Below, piece by piece: positions 8,969 through 18,303 of a stretch of DNA of 64,000 nt. Below the pieces are notes generated by a model, which worked only from the letters and a program-made list of their open reading frames with translations, ran no database searches and was not told where the DNA came from. Each line of letters starts with the position of its first letter. Positions within the stretch are counted from its first letter, which is position 1. This DNA is from Candidatus Heimdallarchaeota archaeon. Its GTDB lineage: Archaea; Asgardarchaeota; Heimdallarchaeia; Heimdallarchaeales; Kariarchaeaceae. The DNA lies in assembly GCA_030149205.1 (NCBI GenBank), contig JASBSB010000004.1, positions 98,058-162,057 of the forward strand. The letters run 5' to 3'. Both the position numbers and the translations under genes were made by a program.

Positions 8969-10747
8969 GTGTTTATAAAATCTGAATCAATACAGTTTGA
9001 GGAGACCTACTCAGACAAGGATTCAGAATCATTATTTATTGCAGAGTTACGTCTAACAGAAGTGATTAACTCGAATTATCTCAACAAATTTGCAACGTTT
9101 AATTATTATCAAGGGACGGATATAGTCAAGGAGATAATTCTTCACCAGGAACTACAACACCTTCCAGATTCAATTGCTGAATTTAAATACCTCAAGTCAT
9201 TGAAACTGGAGTTCCCTGTTGACAAGCTTTCAGAAAAATTAGCTGATCTCAACTATTTCGAGGAAATATATCTTTACAAACCTAGAATCGTTCCTATGGA
9301 CAAGAACTATCGGTTACCCAAAAACATTAGTGATATCCCCCTGAAAATTTTAAATCTAAACGTTCCCAACCTGATAAATGGGTTTCATGGAGGAACCTTA
9401 GAAAAGTTAAAAATTTTGAAGCTTAATCAATTTAACCGGGTAAAGTTTGAAGATATAGATACAGAGTTTATTGAACCACTTAAAAGTTTGAAATCATTAC
9501 ATATTTTAGCAAACCGAAGTGTAGATGATAGAGAACAAGACTTAATTTCAATCTTTTCAGGTCTTTCAAATTTGGTAAACCTTCATCTTAATAAGATCGC
9601 GATTACAGAATCAGCATTTTCAGCTCTCCCTGAGAAATTAAAAGAGTTATCAATCAGCAATGCGAAGCTTTCCCTCAGAAACGGAGACCTAAGGAGGCTG
9701 AAGAAATTAAAGTCACTAAGATTGGACAAAACCAGGTTAAATAAACTTCCAGAAGAGTTTTTCTCTGGATTAAATCTGACTGTTTTAAATCTTTCAGAGA
9801 ACTATTTTGAGCTATTGCCGGAATCTATATTTGATTTACAAAATTTATTTTATCTGACCTTTCAGAAGAATCAAATCACAAAATTAACCTTCCAGATAAG
9901 TGAACTTTCTTATCTTCAATATCTGGACTTATCACATAATCATTTATACAAATTACCCACAAAAAAGATCTTTCTCCCTAATTTAAAGTATTTGAATCTC
10001 TCTTACAATCATATTGCCAGATTTGATGAAGATAATTTTGATGTTCCTTCACTCGCTGTACTTAATCTTAGAAATAATATGATAAAATATATCAACTTTA
10101 ATTTTAATTATAGTAATCTCAGGCAACTAAATCTCAGTGACAACAATATTCATAACTTTGGTTCAGGTTTTAAGCATCTAAGCAACTTAGAGAAGCTGTA
10201 TGCTACATGGAACAACATAGTTGTTTTCCCAGAGGAGATTTTCTATCCAAATTTGAAGGAGATTGATTTAAGCTATAACTATTTGAAAAAGTTCCCAATT
10301 GCATTAACAAAATCAGAAAAATTGCATACTTTGAGATTAGATTCAAATCATATTAAGGAATTTACAGATGAGCTATGTAATTTAAAGGGGTTAAAACATA
10401 TTAATGCCTCTTACAATTATATTCGGAAGTTACCTAATTGCCTTTCAGGCTTTACAGAGTTAAAGACTCTGAACTTAAAGAATAATCAGTTGACTGGATT
10501 GCCGCTCTCCCTATTTGACCTAAAGAAGCTTGAAGTTTTGGATCTGGAAATGAACCTTCTTAGAACCTTAGATTCAAAAATCAGCAACCTTGAAAGGTTG
10601 AATGTTGTTAATTTAAGTGATAACCTTTTAGAAACACTTCCCAAATCAATAACTGAATTGAAGAACTTAAATCTGATATATGTTGAGAATAATCCCTTAA
10701 GGTCTGTTCATGAATCTCTTAAAAAATTGCTCTCATCAAATTATTGA
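8969..10747 (+). CDS. Large leucine-rich-repeat protein
   Basis: 592 residues built almost wholly of leucine-rich repeats, roughly 20 copies of the 22-24 residue pattern L-x-x-L-x-L-x-x-N-x-[IL]-x-x-[LF]-P. The early repeats are irregular and those from about residue 240 onward are regular. No signal peptide, membrane helix, kinase, GTPase or other effector domain is seen, so this should be a cytoplasmic horseshoe scaffold for protein binding. Start is GTG at 8969; a TTTTAAATA box lies about 30 bases upstream. Such repeats are frequent in Asgard archaea and eukaryotes but also occur in bacteria. The partner is unknown. Confidence 0.85.
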   Translation: MFIKSESIQFEETYSDKDSESLFIAELRLTEVINSNYLNKFATFNYYQGTDIVKEIILHQELQHLPDSIAEFKYLKSLKLEFPVDKLSEKLADLNYFEEIYLYKPRIVPMDKNYRLPKNISDIPLKILNLNVPNLINGFHGGTLEKLKILKLNQFNRVKFEDIDTEFIEPLKSLKSLHILANRSVDDREQDLISIFSGLSNLVNLHLNKIAITESAFSALPEKLKELSISNAKLSLRNGDLRRLKKLKSLRLDKTRLNKLPEEFFSGLNLTVLNLSENYFELLPESIFDLQNLFYLTFQKNQITKLTFQISELSYLQYLDLSHNHLYKLPTKKIFLPNLKYLNLSYNHIARFDEDNFDVPSLAVLNLRNNMIKYINFNFNYSNLRQLNLSDNNIHNFGSGFKHLSNLEKLYATWNNIVVFPEEIFYPNLKEIDLSYNYLKKFPIALTKSEKLHTLRLDSNHIKEFTDELCNLKGLKHINASYNYIRKLPNCLSGFTELKTLNLKNNQLTGLPLSLFDLKKLEVLDLEMNLLRTLDSKISNLERLNVVNLSDNLLETLPKSITELKNLNLIYVENNPLRSVHESLKKLLSSNY

Positions 10748-10797
10748 AGAAATACCTGAACTACAATAGAACCCTAAATAAAGAAATTTTTAGCAAT

Positions 10798-10820
10798 CTT
10801 GTTAATGACACATTAACAGG
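10798..10820. promoter_or_regulatory. Operator-like palindrome of the metal-transport operon
   Basis: Two ten-base arms, CTTGTTAATG and CATTAACAGG, face each other around ACA; nine of ten positions are complementary. The palindrome ends one base before the TATA box of the operon. A second perfect palindrome, TGTTAACA at 10831-10838, follows the TATA box, and TTAACAGG occurs in both. The position fits repression by the DtxR/MntR-type regulator encoded as last gene of the operon (inference). Confidence 0.6.
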
Positions 10821-10821
10821 G

Positions 10822-10830
10822 TTTATATTA
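10822..10830 (+). promoter_or_regulatory. TATA box of the metal ABC operon
   Basis: TTTATATTA is a good archaeal TATA box. Its centre is about 25 bases ahead of the GTG at 10851, which fits a leaderless transcript beginning at or next to that codon. It is flanked on both sides by palindromic sequence. Confidence 0.55.
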
Positions 10831-10850
10831 TGTTAACAGGGGTGCGATTT

Positions 10851-11849
10851 GTGAAAAACTATTTATTGATGTCATTGATACTGGTGTTGCTCATCTCAAA
10901 TGCATCCACTAGTTTTGCTCAGTCGTCTCAGATTTTGGTTGTTGGCACCACATCTGTAGTAACTGATATAGTTAGGAACATCTTACCCCAGAATTTTAAG
11001 GTAGAAAGCCTAATGGGGTTAGGACAGGATCCACATGAGTTTCAACCCACTCTTCGTAGTGCAGAGTTACTAAATCAAGCGTCAAATGTGGTTTATCTGG
11101 GAAACGGAATTGAAGAAACACTTTCAAATGCGTTAGCTGCCAAATCTAGTCAAGGTAAGGCAATAGAAATGCTGCAAGGTGTTTCTAACTCTTCAAGGAT
11201 ATTTGAAGGCGGTGGATTAAATCCTCATTTTTGGATGGATCCAGTTATTATTTCCAAAGTGGTTGAATACATTGCTGGAAAATTTATAGAACTTTACCCA
11301 CAGTTCAACTTATCAATTTCTACATTAAAGAAAAATTATATTAACGACCTAAATGCAACAAATGCATTTTTACTTTCAGAATTTTCATCGATTGCGCAGT
11401 CTGAAAGGTATATTGTTACTCCTCATGACTCCCTGGTGTATTTTGGTCACAGATATAATTTCACAACCATCTCACTGGAGGGTTTTAGCACCCAAGCTCA
11501 GGTAGGACTAAATGAATTCACTGGGTTAGCGAAATTTATTAAGGAACATAAGATCAAAAGTATATTTTCAGAGACTACTCTTCCATATAATCGGGTTAAA
11601 GCCATACAGGAAGCAGTAATTAATCTAAATTGGTCGGTCTCAATAGGGGGTTCATTATATGTTGGTTCATTGGGAGATTCTCAGGCTAAGTCTTACATTT
11701 CAATGTTAAAGTACGATGGCAATTTAATAACGACTGGATTGACAAAACCTGTAACCATAAATCAAAATTTAGATCTATACCCTGTGGGGTACTTTCTGGT
11801 CAGTATACTTACATTAGTTTTATTCAGGAGGAAATATTATGCAAGATAA
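10851..11849 (+). CDS. Metal-binding lipoprotein-like substrate-binding protein of Mn/Zn/Fe ABC transporter
   Basis: Cluster A-I solute-binding protein (ZnuA/TroA/PsaA family). From the GTG at 10851 it begins with a clean signal peptide (MKNYLLMSLILVLLISNASTS...). The in-frame ATG at 10830 lies inside the TATA box, so the later start is preferred. Likely metal ligands are His in DPHEF, His in NPHFWMDP and Glu in ISLEGF. A Glu rather than a third His is typical of Mn-type members. The usual fourth Asp appears shifted: YVGSLGD has Gly at the expected place with Asp three residues later. A C-terminal hydrophobic segment (YPVGYFLVSILTLVLF) plus RRK probably anchors it to the membrane. Its end overlaps the ATPase gene. 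Confidence 0.85.
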   Translation: MKNYLLMSLILVLLISNASTSFAQSSQILVVGTTSVVTDIVRNILPQNFKVESLMGLGQDPHEFQPTLRSAELLNQASNVVYLGNGIEETLSNALAAKSSQGKAIEMLQGVSNSSRIFEGGGLNPHFWMDPVIISKVVEYIAGKFIELYPQFNLSISTLKKNYINDLNATNAFLLSEFSSIAQSERYIVTPHDSLVYFGHRYNFTTISLEGFSTQAQVGLNEFTGLAKFIKEHKIKSIFSETTLPYNRVKAIQEAVINLNWSVSIGGSLYVGSLGDSQAKSYISMLKYDGNLITTGLTKPVTINQNLDLYPVGYFLVSILTLVLFRRKYYAR

Positions 11850-12654
11850 TCAAAAAATCATAAGCGATCAAGATATTAAAATACACAATCTAACTGTTGT
11901 ATACCGAGGTATTCCGGTTTTATGGGAGATAAATAGTGTAATAAAGAAAGGGATGCTCACCGCAATTGTGGGTCCAAACGGAGCAGGTAAATCTACCCTG
12001 TTACAAACACTCTTAGGCCTTAAAAAACCTAGAACTGGTTCGATTAAACTGGGAGATCAGAATTTAATTAAAATGAAGGATAAAGGTAAATACATTTCTT
12101 ACGTCCCTCAAAGAGAATCTATTGATTGGGATTTTCCAATTTCATGTATTGATGTTGTCAAGATGCCATTAACAGCAAAACTCAGTGGATTTAAAAGAAC
12201 TCCAAAAGAGTATGATGATCTGGCATTAGAGTATCTTGAGAAATTTGAGATGGCTCTGTTTAAAGATAGACAAATTGGTAAGCTTTCTGGAGGACAAAGA
12301 CAGAGGATCTTCTTAGCACGGTCACTGATACAAAATACGGAGTATCTAATATTAGATGAACCTTTTGGAGGAATAGATGCAAAAACCGAAAGAATGACTT
12401 TGGAATTACTTACAGAGTTAAAAGAGAAAGGTAAGACAATAGTGGTTGTCACACACGATTTGAGTTCCATATCTAAATACTTTGATGAAGTGATTTTGCT
12501 GAATACACAAGTTGTGGCTCAAGGAAAACCAGAGGCTGTCCTTACAAAGGAAAATCTTAAGGTCGCCTATGGAAGTTTTCTACATCTTCAGACTGAGATG
12601 AAAAACGAAAGCAATGATCATCATCCCAGTCATCATTCGGAGGGAAGTCACTGA
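11839..12654 (+). CDS. ATP-binding subunit of metal ABC transporter
   Basis: 271-residue ABC ATPase with Walker A GPNGAGKST, signature LSGGQRQR, Walker B YLILDEPF and the switch His in VVTHD. It powers metal import with the two downstream permeases. The ATG at 11839 follows a strong ribosome binding site (CAGGAGGA) inside the end of the substrate-binding gene. The last 14 residues are His-rich (DHHPSHHSEGSH), a likely metal-sensing or metal-storage tail, which supports a transition-metal substrate. Confidence 0.9.
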   Translation: MQDNQKIISDQDIKIHNLTVVYRGIPVLWEINSVIKKGMLTAIVGPNGAGKSTLLQTLLGLKKPRTGSIKLGDQNLIKMKDKGKYISYVPQRESIDWDFPISCIDVVKMPLTAKLSGFKRTPKEYDDLALEYLEKFEMALFKDRQIGKLSGGQRQRIFLARSLIQNTEYLILDEPFGGIDAKTERMTLELLTELKEKGKTIVVVTHDLSSISKYFDEVILLNTQVVAQGKPEAVLTKENLKVAYGSFLHLQTEMKNESNDHHPSHHSEGSH

Positions 12655-13793
12655 TGGTGAGTTGGTTAATATCAGTGCTTAACACCTTAGGTATATCATT
12701 TACTCTAGCAGTAATTCTTACAGGAACAATATTAATAAGTGCCACGGCAGGTTTTTTGAGTAATTTTTTGGTTATTCAGAAACAAAGTGTTTTAGGTGAT
12801 GCATTGGCACATTCTTCATTACCGGGGGTTGTTCTTGCCTTTCTTTTATTTCAGACTAAGGATATCTTTACTCTTATGGTCTTTGCCCTGGTTTTCGGTT
12901 TGTTAAGTTCAATATTAATCAATGTGATTACAGATGTAACTCCATTAAAAGGAGATGCTGCTATAGCCATCTCCCTCTCATTCTTTTTTTCAATCGGAGT
13001 TACTTTGTTTTCTTATGTCCAACAGCTTCAAATCGCGTCTCAGGCAGGGCTAAGTGAATTTATTTTTGGAAGTCTCACCTATCTCACTTATTCGGATCTG
13101 ATTCAATACTTAGGGTACTTCATTCTCATTCTTTTCATACTGTTCGTCTACAAGCAGCAGTTTAAGACAGTATTGTTTGACCGAGAACTTTCTAAAATAT
13201 TAGGCTTGAACATCCTTTGGTTTGATTTTTTAAGCTATTTTATTATCACATTAACAGTGATACTTGGCCTACAGTTGATAGGAATTGTTTTGATTGCTGG
13301 TTTGCTTGTTATCCCAAGTATAGGTGCAAGAAGATGGACTGACAACTATTCTAAGTTATTTTTTATTTCTAGTCTTCTAAGTGTAATAGCCGGAGTTACA
13401 GGTGTGTTAATTAGCGTGGTTTACAGAGGTGTTCCACCTGGCCCAATAATTATTTTAAGCCTAACCATTCTAACTATCATCTCAATCATCTTTGGTACAA
13501 GAAATGGCTTGCTAACTGACTATCTCCATGTAAATCTATTCCATAGAAGAATGAATCATGATGAGAAGTTAACCCTCTTGATCAATTCCTTAAAGCCCGA
13601 AATCCAAAAGTCTGGTCTAAAGGTTTTCGAGTTCAACAAGGGAGATTTTCCCGAAATAACAGACGAATTGCTAGAGGCCCTTTCTGATTGTGGTTATTGC
13701 AAGATGGTATCACCCGAAAAATGTGTGTTAACCTATGATGGGGTTAAAAAAACACAAACCTTGATCACTAAAGGAGAGTTGACTAATGATTAA
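12654..13793 (+). CDS. Metal ABC transporter permease with C-terminal helix-turn-helix-like domain
   Basis: ABC-3 type permease (ZnuB/TroC/MntB family): about nine membrane helices in residues 1-285, with the typical SVLGDALAHSSLPG after helix 2. Residues about 295-379 form a soluble domain resembling a winged helix, as known for some TroC/MntC permeases. Its ATG overlaps the stop codon of the ATPase gene, so translation is coupled. It probably pairs with the next permease as a heterodimer. Confidence 0.85.
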   Translation: MVSWLISVLNTLGISFTLAVILTGTILISATAGFLSNFLVIQKQSVLGDALAHSSLPGVVLAFLLFQTKDIFTLMVFALVFGLLSSILINVITDVTPLKGDAAIAISLSFFFSIGVTLFSYVQQLQIASQAGLSEFIFGSLTYLTYSDLIQYLGYFILILFILFVYKQQFKTVLFDRELSKILGLNILWFDFLSYFIITLTVILGLQLIGIVLIAGLLVIPSIGARRWTDNYSKLFFISSLLSVIAGVTGVLISVVYRGVPPGPIIILSLTILTIISIIFGTRNGLLTDYLHVNLFHRRMNHDEKLTLLINSLKPEIQKSGLKVFEFNKGDFPEITDELLEALSDCGYCKMVSPEKCVLTYDGVKKTQTLITKGELTND

Positions 13794-14658
13794 TGTTTTG
13801 TTGGACATCTTCATATTGCTCGTCTTGGTAGCCATCACAAATTCTCTACTTGGAGGGATACTCTTACTCAGGGGAAATACTTTGATAACTTTTGCATTAG
13901 CACATTCCATTGTTTTTGGTTTAATTGCGACCTTCATAATAACGGGATCAGACAACATATTGGTCTTATTTTTTGGAGCTATGATTTCAGGAGTATTAGT
14001 CGCATTACTGGTTGAGTTATTTGATCAGGTCGAATTAATTAATGTAGATGCTGCTCTCGGAATAACCTATCTCTCAATATTTTCTCTTGGACTTATTCTG
14101 TATTCACTATATGGGGCTCATCAGTTGTTTAGTCCAAACTCAATAGTAACAGGGAGCATAGTTTTGACACCTTTTAACAGGCTAGTGTTAAATGGCATAG
14201 ATATCGGTCCTGTTTTGACTTGGGTTCTCCTTCCCGTATCAATACTTACTTTGATATTTTATTTAAATTTCAGGAGGAAAATAGAAATAAGCATGTTTGA
14301 TCCAACTTTAAGTAAGTTAATGGGAATCTCAGCATTCCAGATTAACCTAATGGTAACAACATTGGTCAGCCTTGCAACAGTAATCACCTTCAAGGTTGCA
14401 GGGATTATTGTGGTTGTTGCGTTTTTTGTCATCCCTGGTGCTGTAGCTTATTTGTTTTCAAATAACTTTTCAAGAATTTTAATATCTGCAGTGTTTATAG
14501 CAGTTTTATCAACTTTAATTGGACTGATTTTTATCTCAAATTACACTACCGTGGAACCTGCAAGTATAAACGCAATTATTCTTGGTGTGATTTTTATATT
14601 TGCACTGTTTGTTTCCCCGAAAAGTAAATATTCAGATATTTGGAGAGAGACAAATTGA
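13786..14658 (+). CDS. Metal ABC transporter permease, second subunit
   Basis: 290-residue ABC-3 family permease with eight or nine membrane helices and the conserved RGNTLITFALAHSIVFG stretch near the N-terminus. It lacks the extra C-terminal domain of its partner. It overlaps the previous permease gene by eight bases. The order binding protein, ATPase, two permeases, DtxR-type regulator equals that of the Treponema tro operon (known layout). Confidence 0.85.
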   Translation: MINVLLDIFILLVLVAITNSLLGGILLLRGNTLITFALAHSIVFGLIATFIITGSDNILVLFFGAMISGVLVALLVELFDQVELINVDAALGITYLSIFSLGLILYSLYGAHQLFSPNSIVTGSIVLTPFNRLVLNGIDIGPVLTWVLLPVSILTLIFYLNFRRKIEISMFDPTLSKLMGISAFQINLMVTTLVSLATVITFKVAGIIVVVAFFVIPGAVAYLFSNNFSRILISAVFIAVLSTLIGLIFISNYTTVEPASINAIILGVIFIFALFVSPKSKYSDIWRETN

Positions 14659-15107
14659 ATAAACCAATTTATTCATTGGATCTTACAAGATCTGAAAAGG
14701 AGATTTTTCTTTTTCTCATCTCATCTAATTATCATTCAAAAAACTACCTACTTACTTCAAAACATATTGGGGATCAGTTAAATGTCACACGACCACGTGC
14801 ACACAATATTCTCAAGGGATTAGAGGTAAAATCCATCGTAAAAAATATCGAGCGAAAGGGTTTTGTCTTGACAAATCATGGAATTGCAGTACTTGAGGAA
14901 TTCATTCATCGTTTAAAGATTTTTGAGATGTATCTGATCAGGGTTTTAGAGATTGATGTTCAAACTGCGCAACAAGATTCTATTGCTGCAGGAATGTATC
15001 TTAGTCATGATACCATTGACAGGATGTGTGATTTGTTAGAACGTCCGAAAACGTGTATTCATTCCATCTCTATTCCACATCACATACGAATTGAAACTAG
15101 TCCATAA
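14655..15107 (+). CDS. DtxR/MntR-family metal-dependent repressor
   Basis: About 150 residues. The N-terminal winged helix (LTSKHIGDQLNVTRPRAHNILKGLEVKSIV) is followed by the iron-dependent-repressor dimerisation domain, recognisable from LSHDTIDRMCDLLERPKTCIH and IP. Family members bind Mn(II) or Fe(II) and repress uptake genes. The TTG at 14655 is preferred over the TTG at 14640 because GGAGAGAGA lies just before it. It overlaps the end of the second permease. As last gene of the transporter operon it likely closes a feedback loop on the palindrome at 10798-10820. No SH3-like domain follows, so it is of the short MntR form. Confidence 0.8.
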   Translation: MNKPIYSLDLTRSEKEIFLFLISSNYHSKNYLLTSKHIGDQLNVTRPRAHNILKGLEVKSIVKNIERKGFVLTNHGIAVLEEFIHRLKIFEMYLIRVLEIDVQTAQQDSIAAGMYLSHDTIDRMCDLLERPKTCIHSISIPHHIRIETSP

Positions 15108-15137
15108 TGTTTATTTTTTCAAAGTTAACTCATTATT

Positions 15138-16070
15138 ATGGAATTTCCTGAGGAGTTAATGTTTCATGTTAAACCTACTAACCAGCGGCTTAGAACAAAA
15201 GGATATCCTCTTGTTCAAATTCAGTCTGAGGTCATCAAAGAATTAGGCTTAACTGAGAATCAGCTAGTGGTGATAGAGTATAAGGGTTCAAAGGTTTTAG
15301 GAAAAACACAGATTAATGATCAAATAGAAGAGAGAGATCAATGCTTATTAGACTTTACTCTTCGTGCTCAGCTTGGAATGCCAAAGTTACCCTCATCCAA
15401 TAATGATTATGGGATTATTAAAATTGGTAAAATACAAAAATCCAGGGTTAAAATTAGTTTGCGGTCTGTCACTGTGTATCTAATTAGGCTCATTACTTTT
15501 TATTCACTCTACACAAAACTAGCACCACTAGATACACGAACAGTTCAATTAAAAATTTCAAGACCATCACCACAAGATGTGGAAAAAAATGTTGCAGTGC
15601 TACGGAAGGAATATCTTGACCTACTTGGTTTAGAAATTGGTCAATTCATAACAATTACCGCCCCAATCCTTACAACTTCAGGGTATAAACTATCAGAAAT
15701 TAGCATTCGAACATTTGGAGGAATCAAGGAGAAATTTTCACCTGATGATGAGATGAGTGAGGATTATCCAGAGATTAATCGAATATATTTGGATAAGAAC
15801 AACAGAAACGAATTAAAAATTCAAGAGAGGTTATCTGAAGAACAATGGCCAATTGTGATGATCAAACCTTCGATATTCAATTTGTTTATTGATAGATCCT
15901 TGCTTTATGCAATTACCTTTTTTTTGATGATTAGTCAATTTATTAATCTCATTAAATTTCTCCCCTTTAATCTTTCAAACGACTTAATATTACTTCTGGC
16001 TTTATTTCTCTCAACATGGTTTATTTCACTTCTAATCTATCTAAACATCAAATCAAAGATTCAGTTTTAA
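15138..16070 (+). CDS. Membrane-anchored protein with two barrel-like repeats
   Basis: 310 residues, not assigned. Residues about 20-80 (YPLVQIQSEVIKELGLTENQ, then LVVIEYKGSKVLGK) resemble the double-psi barrel half found in Cdc48/VAT N-domains and AbrB-like proteins, where a helix ending in E-x-L-G-L is followed by paired strands. A second, weaker copy lies near residues 145-200 (EYLDLLGLEIGQFITITAP). Two C-terminal membrane helices (about 255-275 and 281-303) anchor it. A TTTATTTTTTC box lies about 25 bases upstream. It separates the metal transporter from the copper ATPase, but a role in metal handling is only a guess from position. Confidence 0.5.
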   Translation: MEFPEELMFHVKPTNQRLRTKGYPLVQIQSEVIKELGLTENQLVVIEYKGSKVLGKTQINDQIEERDQCLLDFTLRAQLGMPKLPSSNNDYGIIKIGKIQKSRVKISLRSVTVYLIRLITFYSLYTKLAPLDTRTVQLKISRPSPQDVEKNVAVLRKEYLDLLGLEIGQFITITAPILTTSGYKLSEISIRTFGGIKEKFSPDDEMSEDYPEINRIYLDKNNRNELKIQERLSEEQWPIVMIKPSIFNLFIDRSLLYAITFFLMISQFINLIKFLPFNLSNDLILLLALFLSTWFISLLIYLNIKSKIQF

Positions 16071-16108
16071 GCAGATATGTTTATTACGATCATATCAATT
16101 TTTGACAC

Positions 16109-18214
16109 ATGAGTGACAGTAATTCTCATGAGGATCATAAATCTCATACTAACCATGAAATGAAAATGGGATCTAAGGGGTCAGATAGTGCAACCCATCA
16201 TAGCGATAAAGAACATTCCAACCATGAAAGTATGCAGCATAAGGGTCACAGCAACCACCATAAAATGATGGTTGAAGATTTCAAAACAAGGTTCATAAGA
16301 GCTGGCCTTGCATCAGTCTTTGTCATAGTTCTCTCACCCACGGTTCAAGAGTTTTTTAAATTCAACCTAAAGTTTCCTTTTGTTGAGTGGGTGTTATTGA
16401 TACTTTCAACTTACATCTACTTTTATGGTGGTAAACCATTCTTTATTGGTTCAAGAGATGAATTAAAAAAACTCCTTCCAGGTATGATGACTCTGGTAGC
16501 CTTTGCGATTTCAGTGGCCTATATTTACAGTGTATCTCTAATTTTGTTTAGTAACTTCATACAGGGAAAGTCATTCTTCTGGGAATTGGTTACCTTAATT
16601 GATGTAATGCTGTTTGGACATTGGATTGAGATGAAATCTGTTTTAGGAGCATCTGAAGCTTTAGAAAAACTTGCCGCCTTAATGCCATCAGAAGCACATC
16701 TTGTAGAGAGTGATGGGACTATTAGAGAAGTTCCGTTAACCAAATTACAAAAGGGGGATTTTGTCTTAGTAAAACCAGGGGAAAAGGTACCATCTGATGG
16801 AGTTGTTATTGAAGGATCATCTTCGGTTAATGAATCTTTTCTAACCGGTGAATCTTTACCTGTAGAGAAATCGGTAAATTCTGAGGTTATAGGTGGTTCA
16901 GTTAATGGATCTGGTTCAATCAAGGTTAAAGTTACTAAAACAGGAGAGGAAACATATCTCTCTCAAGTAATAGAACTTGTAAATCAAGCACAGAGTACCC
17001 GATCAAAAGCTCAGGATTTGGCAAATCGTGCTGCTTTTTATCTGACTATCATTGCGATTCTAAGCGGTCTAGGGACACTATTTTATTGGTCTGTTTTCAC
17101 TTCATTAGGGCTGGCTTTTGCCCTCCAAAGAATGGTAACAGTGGTAGTAATTGCTTGTCCTCATGCTTTAGGGTTAGCGGTTCCTCTTGTTGTTTCTGTA
17201 TCAACCTCAATTTCTGCAAAAAATGGTCTCCTGATAAGAAATAGGACTTCATTCGAAAGAGCTAAAAATTTAAAGGCAATTATTTTTGATAAAACTGGGA
17301 CTTTAACCAAAGGAAATTTTGGAGTGACCGATATAATCAGCTATGATGATTCATTGACTGAAATTGATGTTGTACAAATAATGGCATCCATAGAGCAAAA
17401 TTCCGAGCATCCAATTGCAAGTGGGATAGTGAATTTTGCAAAAATTGAACGAATTCAGACGAAAGCTATTACAGAATTTTCTGCTATTCCAGGTAAAGGT
17501 GTTTCTGCAAAGATTGATGGCTTACAGTATTTTATTGTCTCTCCCAATCATTTGAAGGGACTTAGTTTAGAGTTTGATGAGGCTCGATATCAACAGGTCT
17601 CTGAACAAGGGAAGACGGTTGTATTTCTTATAACTGAAAATAAAGTATTGGCAGCAATTGCTTTAGCTGACCAAATTAGAGAGGAATCAAAAGAAGCAAT
17701 TTTGCAACTGAAACAACTGGGGATAAGACCAATAATGCTTACAGGTGACAATCAAAAGGTCGCAAAATGGGTAAGCAATGAACTGGGTATTGAAGAGTAT
17801 TTTGCTGAGGTTCTTCCCCATGAAAAAGCAGAAGTTGTCAGAAAGGTTCAAAATAACGGAAATATATTAGTAGGGATGGTAGGAGACGGAATTAATGATG
17901 CTCCAGCGTTGGTTCAAGCGGATCTTGGTATAGCAATAGGTGCGGGAACAGATGTGGCTATAGAATCAGCGGATGTTGTTCTGGTTAGAGATGATCCACG
18001 TGATATACTAACAATTTTGAAATTATCTAAAAGCACATACCAAAAAATGAGAGAAAATTTAGCATGGGCCACAGGGTATAATGTGTTCGCACTTCCGTTA
18101 GCTGCAGGTATACTTTATTCATTTGGTTTTCTATTATCTCCAGCAATTGGAGCTTTGCTTATGTCTTTGAGTACGGTAATCGTAGCTATAAACGCTAAAT
18201 TCTTGTCAATTTGA
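16109..18214 (+). CDS. copB: CopB-type copper-transporting P-type ATPase (P1B-3)
   Basis: 701 residues. The N-terminus (residues 1-55) is rich in His and Met with no CxxC domain, as in CopB. Core motifs are LTGES in the actuator domain, CPH in the sixth-helix region (VIACPHALG near residue 350), phosphorylation motif DKTGTLTKG (Asp about 394), HPIASG, MLTGDN, and [10 protein letters not shown]. The CPH motif instead of CPC marks subgroup P1B-3, which exports copper, mainly Cu(II) and Cu(I). It is a membrane protein with about eight helices. The ATG at 16109 lies about 25 bases after a TTTATTACG box. No CopY or CopZ gene is adjacent. Confidence 0.9.
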   Translation: MSDSNSHEDHKSHTNHEMKMGSKGSDSATHHSDKEHSNHESMQHKGHSNHHKMMVEDFKTRFIRAGLASVFVIVLSPTVQEFFKFNLKFPFVEWVLLILSTYIYFYGGKPFFIGSRDELKKLLPGMMTLVAFAISVAYIYSVSLILFSNFIQGKSFFWELVTLIDVMLFGHWIEMKSVLGASEALEKLAALMPSEAHLVESDGTIREVPLTKLQKGDFVLVKPGEKVPSDGVVIEGSSSVNESFLTGESLPVEKSVNSEVIGGSVNGSGSIKVKVTKTGEETYLSQVIELVNQAQSTRSKAQDLANRAAFYLTIIAILSGLGTLFYWSVFTSLGLAFALQRMVTVVVIACPHALGLAVPLVVSVSTSISAKNGLLIRNRTSFERAKNLKAIIFDKTGTLTKGNFGVTDIISYDDSLTEIDVVQIMASIEQNSEHPIASGIVNFAKIERIQTKAITEFSAIPGKGVSAKIDGLQYFIVSPNHLKGLSLEFDEARYQQVSEQGKTVVFLITENKVLAAIALADQIREESKEAILQLKQLGIRPIMLTGDNQKVAKWVSNELGIEEYFAEVLPHEKAEVVRKVQNNGNILVGMVGDGINDAPALVQADLGIAIGAGTDVAIESADVVLVRDDPRDILTILKLSKSTYQKMRENLAWATGYNVFALPLAAGILYSFGFLLSPAIGALLMSLSTVIVAINAKFLSI

Positions 18215-18303
18215 ATAGTTTTCAAACGATATTGCAACGTAAATTCCCCAATTATAATCTTTTAAACGAAGATTTTATTAAGTTTTGAATTGCACTTTCG
18301 AAT

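Noticed and set aside
10705..10715. TTCATGAA as another crt-type operator
   Set aside because: It lies within the LRR coding sequence, far from any promoter, and is expected by chance in AT-rich DNA.
10830..10832. ATG as start of the metal-binding protein
   Set aside because: It lies within the TATA box; the GTG at 10851 gives a clean signal peptide and fits a leaderless start.
12557..12745. Minus-strand frames inside transporter, che and crt genes
   Set aside because: They lie opposite well-supported genes and show no family likeness.
14640..14642. TTG as start of the DtxR-type regulator
   Set aside because: No ribosome binding site precedes it, whereas GGAGAGAGA precedes the TTG at 14655.
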